From positions 1 to 64,000 of the forward strand of contig NZ_QMEY01000018.1 in NCBI RefSeq assembly GCF_003315795.1: a stretch of 64,000 nt of DNA, in the 5' to 3' direction. The notes beneath the pieces are model-generated. The model was not told where the DNA came from and ran no database searches. It saw nothing but the letters and a program-made list of their open reading frames with translations. Shown one piece after another: positions 1 to 7,155 of this stretch (positions within the stretch are counted from its first letter, which is position 1; the number at the start of each line of letters is the position of its first letter). Position numbers and translations under genes: made by a program. The DNA is from Spongiactinospora rosea. GTDB taxonomy: Bacteria; Actinomycetota; Actinomycetes; Streptosporangiales; Streptosporangiaceae.

Positions 1-234
1 CACTGTCGAGACCTCTTCAGAGATTCACTTGCGTTCGTCCTTCGGGTCTCCCCCTTGTCCTGTTGCGCCCGATGGCACCGGGCATTCTTGGGACTTCTTT
101 TCGGGAGGCTCCACACAAAGCCGTTACCGGCTATGCGCGCTCCCTCGGGGGCCCGCCCTTTATGACCACTGAGCGGGATTCTCCACTTTCCTCTGGCGCG
201 GAGAACGCAGGCGGCGAGAACCATCAGGCCGCAC
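1..234 (-). mobile_element. 5' end of a putative group II intron (runs off the left edge)
   Basis: Read on the minus strand, the radical SAM reading frame stops matching its family at a point where the sequence becomes GTGCGGCC, which fits the GUGYG 5' splice-site consensus of bacterial group II introns. The following 230 bases have no open frame and contain paired G+C-rich segments and a stretch reading GAACGCAAGTGAAT then GAGGTCTCGAC, which resembles domain I of such introns as I remember them. The maturase and the 3' domains V and VI would lie outside the window, so the call rests on the boundary and the resemblance only. Alternative: an unrelated insertion or rearrangement. Confidence 0.5.
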
Positions 235-562
235 AGTAGGACGTGGCCAGGCGTACGCCGGGCAGGCGGAAGGTCTCCCACAGCGTGGGGGTGATGTGAA
301 CGAGGTTGGTGTAGATCTCGACCTCAACGTCTGCGCTGCGTGCGTGGCGCACGAGCTCGGGCAGGTCGGCGCGCAATGTCGGCTCGCCGCCGATGAACGT
401 CACGATCGTGACGCCGATCCCGGCCGCCTGGTCGATGACCCGCCGCCAGTCCGCTGTGGTCATGGTTCCGTGAGTGCCGCCTGGGCCGCTTGACGCATAG
501 CAGTGCCCGCATTGAAGCTGGCACTTGCCTGTGATCTCCAGCCACATGAAATCGAGGTCCAT
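224..562 (-). pseudogene. Radical SAM protein, N-terminal fragment interrupted by the intron-like sequence
   Basis: The 112-residue frame starts at an ATG preceded by AAGGAG at 6 nt spacing. It opens with the radical SAM iron-sulfur motif C-x3-C-x2-C (CQLQCGHC, about residues 14-21), which would bind the 4Fe-4S cluster that cleaves S-adenosylmethionine, followed by the GGEP motif of the SAM-binding strand. Family members run to roughly 300-400 residues with a C-terminal SPASM-like region; here similarity ends at LATSY and a stop follows after three residues. Exon sequence proper ends at 235. If the flanking sequence is a splicing-competent intron the gene could still be functional as RNA; otherwise it is dead. 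It is divergent from an XRE regulator. Confidence 0.7.
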
Positions 563-727
563 CCGCGTCTCCTTCGGGGATGCTGATGGGCCCACGACAT
601 ATCGGCCGGTAGGAGGTATCCACGCGGTGAGCTGATGCCGCACGCCGTGTGCAGATCGTGCATACGGGCTCGCCGCTCGTGACAAGGCGTCGTACGGTGG
701 GAACGTCATGTGATCGCAGGAGCGACG

Positions 728-2038
728 ATGGACGCACGCGACGCGCTGTGGGACTCGTCTCGGGTTCGGAACCTGATCGACGCGAGAGACGTCGGTGGCG
801 TGATCAAGGCCGCCCGCGTTGCGCGGGGATGGCTTCAGGCCGACCTGGGGCGTGCCGTGAACTGCTCGGCATCCACCATCTCCCGTCTGGAGACTGCTCG
901 CCGAACCACCAGCGATCTGCCTCTGCTGCGCCGTGTCGCTGAGGCTGTTGAGATTCCGCCGGATGTTCTCGGTGCTGCGTTGGGACTGTCCGCCCCGGCA
1001 TCTATTACGGTGGCCAGCACCGTTCCCCAGCGGCTCCAGGAGGATTCGGTGCGACGCCGCACGTTCATGGCTGCTGGGGCAGCCGTTCCGATCTCGCTGC
1101 TGGACAGCCTCGATGACGCGCTCGCCGTCCTACCGGCCCCCGCCGCCGAGCCCACAGCCGCCCGGGTCGCCGGACGGCTGACACAGGCGCGGTCCTTGTT
1201 CAACGCCGGCGCGGTGATTCGGGTGGTGAGCAGGCTTCCGGATCTGTTGAGCCTCGCCCACGCCGTCGCCGAGCAGCGGCGGGAACCGGCGGGCTACGTC
1301 GCCCTGGCCGCCTGCTACGACTTGGCGACCGAAGCACTGAACAAGATCGGCCACCGTGGAGCAGGCCGGATCACCGCCGACCGTGCCACTGCTTACGCCG
1401 GCCTGTCGGATTCGCCCATCGCGATGGCCGCTGCGGCCCGCCCGCTGTCCATCATCTTGCGGCATGAGGACCGCCACGCCGCCGCTGACCGTGTGACGAT
1501 GCACGCCGTCGCCCGGCTGGAGAAGACCGGCCTGGCGGCCCCCGGCGAATCCGCTGCCTACGCCCAGATGCTCTGCACCTGTGCCTATGCCGCCGCTCAG
1601 GCAGGCGACCGTGAGCGCGCCCTGGAGATGATCACGGAGGCGGAGCGTTGCGCTGCGCGGCTCCCCGTGCGCAGTGCGGATGGGCGGCCGTTCAAGGTCA
1701 CACCCGCTCAGGTCGCCCTGTATTGGGTGGGTGTCCACTGGTCGTTGGGCGATCCAGGATCGGCCGTGCACGTGGGCCGTTCCATTCAGGCGGCGCAGTT
1801 GCCTTCTCCGGAGCGGCGGGCGCGGTTGCATACGGATCTGGCGCGCGCCTGGTGGCAGTGGGGGAAACCTGAGCAAACCGCACGAGCGTTGCTGGAAGCG
1901 CGCCGAGAAGCCCCTGATGAGATCCGTCGGCCGTCGATTCATCGGATCGTGACGGAGCTTGCGGCTCAGTACCCCCGGGTGGCAGGAGTTCGGGCACTCG
2001 CCGCTGAAGGCCATGTGAGGGTGTCGGTCCGGGGGTGA
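728..2038 (+). CDS. XRE-family helix-turn-helix regulator with TPR-like C-terminal domain
   Basis: This is a 436-residue protein. The ATG at 728 is chosen over a GTG at 710 because it has AGGAG 4-5 nt upstream. Residues about 22-75 form a lambda-repressor-like helix-turn-helix (ADLGRAVNCSASTISRLE is the recognition segment). The rest is alanine-rich and helical, with spaced repeats resembling tetratricopeptide repeats, a layout common in actinomycete regulators that sense a peptide or small ligand. It is divergent from the broken radical SAM gene, and the 165-bp gap probably holds both promoters. Target and ligand are not evident. A hairpin follows the stop codon. Confidence 0.85.
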   Translation: MDARDALWDSSRVRNLIDARDVGGVIKAARVARGWLQADLGRAVNCSASTISRLETARRTTSDLPLLRRVAEAVEIPPDVLGAALGLSAPASITVASTVPQRLQEDSVRRRTFMAAGAAVPISLLDSLDDALAVLPAPAAEPTAARVAGRLTQARSLFNAGAVIRVVSRLPDLLSLAHAVAEQRREPAGYVALAACYDLATEALNKIGHRGAGRITADRATAYAGLSDSPIAMAAAARPLSIILRHEDRHAAADRVTMHAVARLEKTGLAAPGESAAYAQMLCTCAYAAAQAGDRERALEMITEAERCAARLPVRSADGRPFKVTPAQVALYWVGVHWSLGDPGSAVHVGRSIQAAQLPSPERRARLHTDLARAWWQWGKPEQTARALLEARREAPDEIRRPSIHRIVTELAAQYPRVAGVRALAAEGHVRVSVRG

Positions 2039-2053
2039 GCCGCATCCGATGGC

Positions 2054-2073
2054 GTCATCTTCGGTGAGATGAC
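2054..2073 (+). terminator. Hairpin, probable terminator
   Basis: GTCATCT and AGATGAC form a perfect 7-bp stem around a 6-nt TCGGTG loop, 15 bp after the stop of the XRE regulator. There is no U tract, which is usual for high-GC actinomycetes. It lies between converging genes and could act on both. Confidence 0.5.
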
Positions 2074-2178
2074 AGGTGGATCGAGCCCACGTGGCAGGCA
2101 GGGGCCGATTTCGTGTTTGGTGCGTATTTCGCCGATCAGGTGCGCTGAGGCGGGCCGTCCAGCGGGAGGTGGGGGTTG

Positions 2179-2718
2179 TCAGGCTTGGGCGAGGTCGGTG
2201 CGGGTCAGGAGGGCGTGGAGGTGGATGCCGTGGGTGGCGAGGGACTCCGTGCCGCCCTCCTGGCGGTCGATGACGCAGAGGGCGTGGTCGATGTGGGCGC
2301 CGAGGTCGCGCAACTGGCCGGTGGAGATGGCGACCTGGCCGCCGGAGGTGACGACGTCCTCGATGACCAGGACCTGGCGGTCGTTGACCTCGGCGCCCTC
2401 GGCGAGGCGGGCCGTGCCGTACGGCTTGGCGGTCTTGCGGACGAACGCGCAGGGGAGGCCGGTGTGCCGGCCGAGGGCGGTGACCACGGCGATGCCGCCC
2501 ATCTCCAGGCCGGCAAGGACCTGGGTGCCTTCGGGGACCAGGGGGGCCATGGCCCCGGCCAGGTCGTCGAGCAGGGCCGGGTCGGCCTCGAACTGGTACT
2601 TGTCGAAGTATTCGTCGGCCACGCGCCCCGAACGCAGGACGAACCGGCCGGTCAGCCGGCTGCGCTCGCGTACTCGACGGGCAAGATCCACCCTGCTCAC
2701 CGCGACAGCATCCCACAT
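2179..2718 (-). CDS. pyrE: Orotate phosphoribosyltransferase
   Basis: The enzyme transfers phosphoribose from PRPP to orotate, making orotidine 5'-monophosphate in de novo pyrimidine synthesis; it is cytosolic. The PRPP-binding loop VLVIEDVVTSGG is intact, and the upstream LRSGRVADEYFDKY and GLEMGGI segments are typical. The length from the ATG at 2718 is 179 residues, normal for the family. The start is not certain: a GTG at 2739 lacks a ribosome site, and a GTG at 2700 would give a tighter 173-residue protein. It stands alone, divergent from the acetyltransferase, not in a pyr operon. Confidence 0.92.
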   Translation of the reverse strand: MWDAVAVSRVDLARRVRERSRLTGRFVLRSGRVADEYFDKYQFEADPALLDDLAGAMAPLVPEGTQVLAGLEMGGIAVVTALGRHTGLPCAFVRKTAKPYGTARLAEGAEVNDRQVLVIEDVVTSGGQVAISTGQLRDLGAHIDHALCVIDRQEGGTESLATHGIHLHALLTRTDLAQA

Positions 2719-2750
2719 CAGGCGGACGTTCCTGGGCACGAAGGGACAGT

Positions 2751-3272
2751 GTGGGGGTCCCGGATGTGTCGCTCAGGCCGGTGACCGAGGACGACCTCGG
2801 TATGTTCCGGCGCTTCATGACCGACCCGGAGCCGGCGGGGCCGGCGTGGCCGGGGTTCCGGGACGCCCAGGCGCCCGCGCGGCGGTTCGCGGCGGACGGG
2901 TATCTCGGCGCGGATGACGGCAGGCTCGTCGTGGCGGTGGACGGGGTCGCGGCGGGCTATGTGAGCTGGGTCGCGCGTGGGTCGAGCCTGTCGCGGCACT
3001 GGGAGATCGGGATCGGGCTGCTGCCGGACCTGCGCGGGCGCGGGGTGGGGTGGCGGGCCCAGGCGATGCTGTGCGACTACCTGTTCGCCCAGACGCCGGT
3101 GCAGCGGATCGAGGCGCTGACCCACCCGGAGAACGTCGGCGAGCAGAAGTCGCTGGAGAAGGCGGGGTTCACCCGGGAGGGGGTGTTGCGCTCGCTGGAG
3201 TTCCGGGCGGGGCGGTGGCGCGACGCCTGGCTCTACAGCCGCCTTCGCGACGATCCGGCCCCGCGCCCCTGA
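2751..3272 (+). CDS. GNAT-family N-acetyltransferase (RimJ/RimL type)
   Basis: This 173-residue protein has a complete GNAT fold: the N-terminal VSLRPVTEDDL strand-helix, the central ISWEIGIGLLPDLRGRG-like acetyl-CoA pyrophosphate loop (here HWEIGIGLLPDLRGRGVGWRA), and the C-terminal NVGEQKSLEKAGFTREGVLR segment seen in RimJ/RimL and in ribosomal or antibiotic acetyltransferases. It would transfer acetyl from acetyl-CoA to an amine; the substrate cannot be read. The GTG start has GAAGGGA 4-5 nt upstream. It converges on the PPOX gene with a 2-bp gap. Confidence 0.88.
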   Translation: MGVPDVSLRPVTEDDLGMFRRFMTDPEPAGPAWPGFRDAQAPARRFAADGYLGADDGRLVVAVDGVAAGYVSWVARGSSLSRHWEIGIGLLPDLRGRGVGWRAQAMLCDYLFAQTPVQRIEALTHPENVGEQKSLEKAGFTREGVLRSLEFRAGRWRDAWLYSRLRDDPAPRP

Positions 3273-3274
3273 GG

Positions 3275-3704
3275 TCAGGCGGCGGCGGATGTGTGGACGG
3301 TGCGCTGCAGGGGGGGCGCTGGCGGCTTCGGCGGCGTTGGTGATGGGGTGGCCGACGAGGTTCAGGCTCCAGGAGATGGCGGGGGTGATCCGCAGGTAGT
3401 TGCCAGGGCCGAGGTGACCGGTCCGGTCGACCAGGTCGGCGGTGCCGTAGATGCGGATGAAGCGGGGCGACCAGGGGTCGGTGGAGGCGAGGTCGTCGAC
3501 GATCAGCGAGACCTTGGTCTGGCCGGACCGTACGTTGCGGGCCCGGCGGGTGTTCGCCGCGTCGATGCCGCCGATGTAGATGTGGCCGTCGGCGTACTCG
3601 AAGCTGCAGGCGACCACGTCCGGCTGGCCGTCGGGGGAGACGGTGGCGACGCGGGCGAGCGGCTGGGAACGCATGTACGCGATCTCTTCTTCGGTGAAGG
3701 ACAT
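3275..3704 (-). pseudogene. PPOX-class (F420/FMN) oxidoreductase with an apparent C-terminal frameshift
   Basis: Residues 1 to about 125 match small F420-dependent PPOX-fold proteins (SQPLARVATVSPDGQPDVV, the ANTRRARNVRSGQ region, DPWSPRFIRIYG). Such proteins are about 130-145 residues and usually end in an RTVH-like tail. In the initiating frame the coding runs on for hundreds of bases into the antisense of the acetyltransferase. One frame over, just after a run of seven C (minus strand, about 3311-3317), the sequence reads PLQRTVHTSAAA and stops at 3275. A one-base indel in the homopolymer is therefore likely, either a real mutation or a sequencing error. The ATG at 3704 is preferred over 3710 because the promoter implies a leaderless start. 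Confidence 0.72.
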
Positions 3705-3711
3705 GGTCATT

Positions 3712-3742
3712 ACTCTTCAACCTCAACTTGGGTGGAGGTCAA
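3712..3742 (-). promoter_or_regulatory. MerR-type promoter with 19-bp spacer for the PPOX gene
   Basis: On the minus strand there is TTGACC (3742-3737), a 19-bp spacer, then AAGAGT (3717-3712). The spacer region contains the dyad ACCTC...GAGGT (3720-3739). Over-long 19-bp spacers with a central dyad are the hallmark of promoters activated by MerR/SoxR-family proteins. A transcript would start near 3705, making the ATG at 3704 leaderless. No MerR gene lies beside it. Confidence 0.5.
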
Positions 3743-3767
3743 CCCAGGGGGCATCCCGTTGACCTCC
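3734..3767. repeat. 10-bp perfect inverted repeat in the divergent promoter region
   Basis: GGAGGTCAAC (3734-3743) and GTTGACCTCC (3758-3767) are exact inverted copies separated by 14 bp. The left arm overlaps the -35 of the PPOX promoter, and the right arm carries a TTGACC that could be a -35 for the lipoprotein gene. This suggests joint control of the divergent pair. Confidence 0.5.
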
Positions 3768-3794
3768 GACCGCGTTCGACATGATGATCAACAC

Positions 3795-5111
3795 ATGTCG
3801 AGAAATGTCGTCACGACGGCGGGCCTTGTCGCCGCCGTGTTGTTAACCGGGGCCTGCACCGCCGAGCGGGTCGCCGTTCCGATGGTTCGCCAGGCCGCGA
3901 CCACGGCACCATCGCCGCTGCCCCCGCCCCCGCCCCTGCCGTTGCCTCCCGACGCCGAGGGCACGCCGGTCCCGGGCCTGCCGCACAGAAAGACACCCGG
4001 CCCGATGCCCCGCCCCGATGTCGAGGTCATCACAGGGGAGCCGGAGCCGCAGCCGTCCGTGCCGCCCATGCCGAGCCCCGTGCCGCCGTCCCTGCCGCCG
4101 TCCCTGCCGCCGTCCCTGCTGCCATCCGTGCCGCCGGACACACTGGCCCCCGACGCCACCCGCATCCCCGCCACCGGCGTATCCGCCCTGCCCCCGCCCC
4201 CGCCCGCCCTCGCGTCCTCGCTCGCGCAGCCGTACGCCACCGGCCTGCCCCTGCCGCCCACGGGCCCGCCGCGCTTCATCCTCGCCGGACGCACGCCCAT
4301 CCCGCACTACGAGGGCCGGGCCAAGGAGCCGTCCAGCCACACCCTCGTCCGCCCCGCCGTGCACGACGCCGCGACCGGCAAGCTCATCGCCGAGGTCCCG
4401 CTGCCGCCCGGTGTGACGACGTCCTGGCAGTACGTCGCGGCCGCGCGGGACAATCGCACGTTCGCCGTGTCCACCCTGACCCGTCCAGGAGGCGATACCC
4501 GGTACGTCGTCGTACGGCTGGACGACCACGGCCGCCCGGCGAAGACGCTGCTCGTCCCGGGCGACGTGGACGACGCGCACGCGGTCGCGCTCAGCGCGGA
4601 CGGATCTCGACTGGCCTTCGCCGGCTTCGACAGGGTCTCCATCGTCGATGTCGCGACCGGACAGCGCCGGGACTGGAACAGCCGCTCGCCCCTGATCAGC
4701 GGCCTGGCCTGGTCGCCGGACGGGCGGCGGCTCGCGTTCGCGGCCTCGCCGCACGGGCTGGGCGTCCTCGACCCGGCCCGGCCGGAGACGGACCTGATCG
4801 CCGCCTCCACGATCGTCAAGCAACATGAAGCGATGTCGTTCCTCCAGTCGGTCGCGTACTCCGCCGACGGCAGATCGCTGATCTACTCGCAGGGCAACGA
4901 GATCGCGACGATCCCGGCCGGTGGCGGCGAGTCGCGCGCGCTCGTCCGGCTGAAGCTGCCGGGCGGCGGGATCATCCAGCGGTTCGCCCTGGAGGGCACC
5001 GGCCGGTACGCGCTCCTCACGCACGGACCATGGCTGATCCGCGTGGACCTTGAAAAGCGCACCGCCCGTACGCTCCCGAACCCGGGCGACTTCGGGCAAC
5101 CCGCCTGGTGA
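3795..5111 (+). CDS. Proline-rich lipoprotein with TolB/WD40-like beta-propeller
   Basis: This is a 438-residue exported lipoprotein. The signal peptide is MSRNVVTTAGLVAAVLLTGAC, with Cys at about 21 as the lipidation site. Residues about 30-175 are very rich in proline, including a tandem PPSL run encoded by 12-bp DNA repeats near 4081-4130, likely an extended stalk. Residues about 175-438 show propeller blades (SADGSRLAFAGFDRVSIVD, SPDGRRLAFAAS, SADGRSLIYSQG), typical of TolB-like domains. The specific role is unknown. The reading frame extends upstream to 3291, but the signal peptide fixes the start. There is no clear ribosome site, so a leaderless or weak start is likely. Confidence 0.75.
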   Translation: MSRNVVTTAGLVAAVLLTGACTAERVAVPMVRQAATTAPSPLPPPPPLPLPPDAEGTPVPGLPHRKTPGPMPRPDVEVITGEPEPQPSVPPMPSPVPPSLPPSLPPSLLPSVPPDTLAPDATRIPATGVSALPPPPPALASSLAQPYATGLPLPPTGPPRFILAGRTPIPHYEGRAKEPSSHTLVRPAVHDAATGKLIAEVPLPPGVTTSWQYVAAARDNRTFAVSTLTRPGGDTRYVVVRLDDHGRPAKTLLVPGDVDDAHAVALSADGSRLAFAGFDRVSIVDVATGQRRDWNSRSPLISGLAWSPDGRRLAFAASPHGLGVLDPARPETDLIAASTIVKQHEAMSFLQSVAYSADGRSLIYSQGNEIATIPAGGGESRALVRLKLPGGGIIQRFALEGTGRYALLTHGPWLIRVDLEKRTARTLPNPGDFGQPAW

Positions 5112-5119
5112 GGCCGCCG

Positions 5120-5189
5120 CTGTCAGCCGGATGTCAGGGCTGACAGCGCGCTGTGCGCGGATTGACAGCGCGGTCTCGCACGATATGCG
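5120..5189 (+). promoter_or_regulatory. Promoter and operator-like repeats of the ABC exporter
   Basis: CTGTCAGCC (5120-5128) and GGCTGACAG (5138-5146) form a perfect 9-bp inverted repeat. TGACAGCGCG occurs twice (5141-5150 and 5163-5172), 22 bp apart, or two helical turns. TTGACA at 5162-5167 followed 16 bp later by TATGCG is a fair promoter ending just before the ABC ATPase start. The regulator is not encoded next to it. Confidence 0.45.
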
Positions 5190-5191
5190 GC

Positions 5192-6163
5192 ATGACGATA
5201 GGCATGAGCACATCTGCCCCCGCCTTCGAGGCGGAGGGCCTGACCAAGCGCTTCGGGGAGACGGTCGCGCTGAAGGGGATCGACCTGGCCGCCAGGCCGG
5301 GGACCGTACTTGGCGTGCTCGGGCCGAACGGGGCGGGCAAGACGACGGCGGTGCGCATCCTCGCCACGCTGCTGCGCGCCGACGGGGGCCGCGCCACCGT
5401 GGGCGGGCTCGACGTCGTGCGGCACGCCGAGCGCGTGCGCCGGATGATCGGGCTGACCGGCCAGTACGCGTCGGTGGACGAGGACCTGACCGGCACCGAG
5501 AACCTGGTCCTCATCGGCGAACTCCTCGACCTGCGCCGCAAGGATGCCAAGGCGCGCGCGGATGCGCTGCTCGCGGAGTTCGGGCTGGCCGAGGCCGCGG
5601 GCAGGCGGGTCAAGACGTACTCCGGCGGCATGCGCCGCCGCCTGGACCTGGCGGCGAGCATGGTCGGCCGGCCCAGCGTGATCTACCTGGACGAACCGAC
5701 CACCGGCCTGGACCCGGCCAAGCGCGACGACGTCTGGAACATGGTCCGCGCGCAGGTCGCCGACGGTGTCACGGTACTGCTGACCACCCAGTACCTGGAG
5801 GAGGCCGACGCGCTCGCCGACGAGATCTCGGTCATCGACCACGGCAAGGTCATCGCGCACGGCACCCCGGCCGAGCTGAAGAGCGTGGCGGGCGGCCAGA
5901 CCATCCTGGTGCGGCCCACCGATCCGGCCAGGCTGGAGGAGACGGGGGCGATCTTGAGCGCGGTCGCCGGGCGCAGGGCCGAATCGCCCGGCCGGGGCGT
6001 GATCACCGTCCCGGTGGACGGCGACGCGGCCTTCACCGAGGTGGTGGGACGGCTGGCGGCGGCCGGTATCGGCGTCACCGAGCTGTCGTTGCGCCTGCCC
6101 AGCCTGGACGAGGTCTTCTTCACCCTGACCGGAAGCCACACCACCGAGGAGGAGGCGGCGTGA
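5192..6163 (+). CDS. ABC transporter ATP-binding protein (DrrA-like exporter)
   Basis: This is the ATPase half of a drug or lipid exporter of the daunorubicin-resistance type. Walker A is GPNGAGKTT (near residue 43), the signature is SGGMRRRLDLA, and Walker B is VIYLDEPTTGLDP. The C-terminal extension with the SLRLPSLDEVFFTLTG motif is the DrrA-specific tail. Length is 323 residues from the ATG at 5192; an ATG at 5204 is an alternative since neither has a strong ribosome site. The stop overlaps the permease start (GTGA), so the two are translationally coupled. The substrate is unknown. Confidence 0.93.
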   Translation: MTIGMSTSAPAFEAEGLTKRFGETVALKGIDLAARPGTVLGVLGPNGAGKTTAVRILATLLRADGGRATVGGLDVVRHAERVRRMIGLTGQYASVDEDLTGTENLVLIGELLDLRRKDAKARADALLAEFGLAEAAGRRVKTYSGGMRRRLDLAASMVGRPSVIYLDEPTTGLDPAKRDDVWNMVRAQVADGVTVLLTTQYLEEADALADEISVIDHGKVIAHGTPAELKSVAGGQTILVRPTDPARLEETGAILSAVAGRRAESPGRGVITVPVDGDAAFTEVVGRLAAAGIGVTELSLRLPSLDEVFFTLTGSHTTEEEAA

Positions 6164-6978
6164 CCGTCACGGAGACACGGGCCAGGACCACGGCCCCGGT
6201 GGCGGCCACGGAGCCGCGCCCGTTCGGGCTGATCAGGCACAGCTACACGCTGGCCAGGCGCAGCATCATCAAGACCATCCGGACCCCGGAACAGCTCATC
6301 GACGTCACCCTCCAGCCGCTGATCTTCCTGGTGATGTTCGTCTACCTGCTGGGCGGCGCGGTGTCGGGGTCCACCGAGGCGTACCTGCAGCACATCCTTC
6401 CGGCGATCATGGTCCAAACGGTGATCTTCGCCGGGATGGCCACCGGCGTGAACCTCAACACCGACATCGCCAAGGGCGTCTTCGACCGGTTCCGCAGCCT
6501 GCCGATCGCCCGTTCGGCGCCGCTGCTCGGGTCGGTGGCGGGCGACCTGATCAGGTACCTGGTGGCGATCGTGTCGCTGATGCTGTTCGGCACGCTGATG
6601 GGCTTCCGGGTGCAGACCGACCCGCTGTCGGCGCTGCTGGCCTGCGTGGTGACCGTGATCTTCGCGTTCAGCGTGAGCTGGATCTTCGTGCTGTTCGGGA
6701 TGCTGATGCGCGAGCCGGGCGGCGTGCAGGGCGTGGCGTTCCTGACCATGTTCCCGCTGACCTTCGGAACCAGCATGATCGCGCCCGAGGAGACGCTGCC
6801 GGGGTGGTTGCAGGCGTGGGTGGGCATCAACCCGGTGTCGAAGGTGATGGACGCGGCGCGCGGGCTGATGGTCGGCGGCCCGGTGGCCGGGCCGGTGCTC
6901 TGGTCGCTGGCGTGGAGCGTGGTGTTCTTCGCGGTGTTCGCCCCGCTCGCCGTCCGGGCCTACCGCCGCAAGGCATGA
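6160..6978 (+). CDS. ABC-2 type permease (DrrB-like)
   Basis: This 272-residue membrane partner of the ATPase has about six hydrophobic segments (for example LIDVTLQPLIFLVMFVYLLG and LIRYLVAIVSLMLFGTL). The ABC-2 signature region around GMLMREPGGVQGVAFLTMFPLTFGTSMIAPEETLPGWLQ is characteristic of DrrB. The cytoplasmic N-terminus precedes the LARRSIIKTIRTPEQL coupling helix. The GTG start overlaps the upstream stop. Together the pair would export a hydrophobic compound; whether it belongs to a biosynthetic cluster cannot be told here. Confidence 0.92.
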   Translation: MTVTETRARTTAPVAATEPRPFGLIRHSYTLARRSIIKTIRTPEQLIDVTLQPLIFLVMFVYLLGGAVSGSTEAYLQHILPAIMVQTVIFAGMATGVNLNTDIAKGVFDRFRSLPIARSAPLLGSVAGDLIRYLVAIVSLMLFGTLMGFRVQTDPLSALLACVVTVIFAFSVSWIFVLFGMLMREPGGVQGVAFLTMFPLTFGTSMIAPEETLPGWLQAWVGINPVSKVMDAARGLMVGGPVAGPVLWSLAWSVVFFAVFAPLAVRAYRRKA

Positions 6979-7155
6979 GCCCGTCCTGAAGTACCGGCCC
7001 TCGAACGCTATGCGGGCCGTCAATTCTGGAGCGGGGCCGGTTCGGCGCGGCGCGTACGGGGGTATCGGCATCACGACCCCCGGGCCGCGCCGCGACGGCT
7101 TCCGGGGCCGGTGGCGGACAGGCAGTGGCAAGCCCGGCACCGAAGGGGGGTGGCC

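Noticed and set aside
2718..3710. 330-residue open frame on the minus strand
   Set aside because: Only the first ~125 residues match a family; the rest is the antisense of the acetyltransferase and results from the apparent frameshift.
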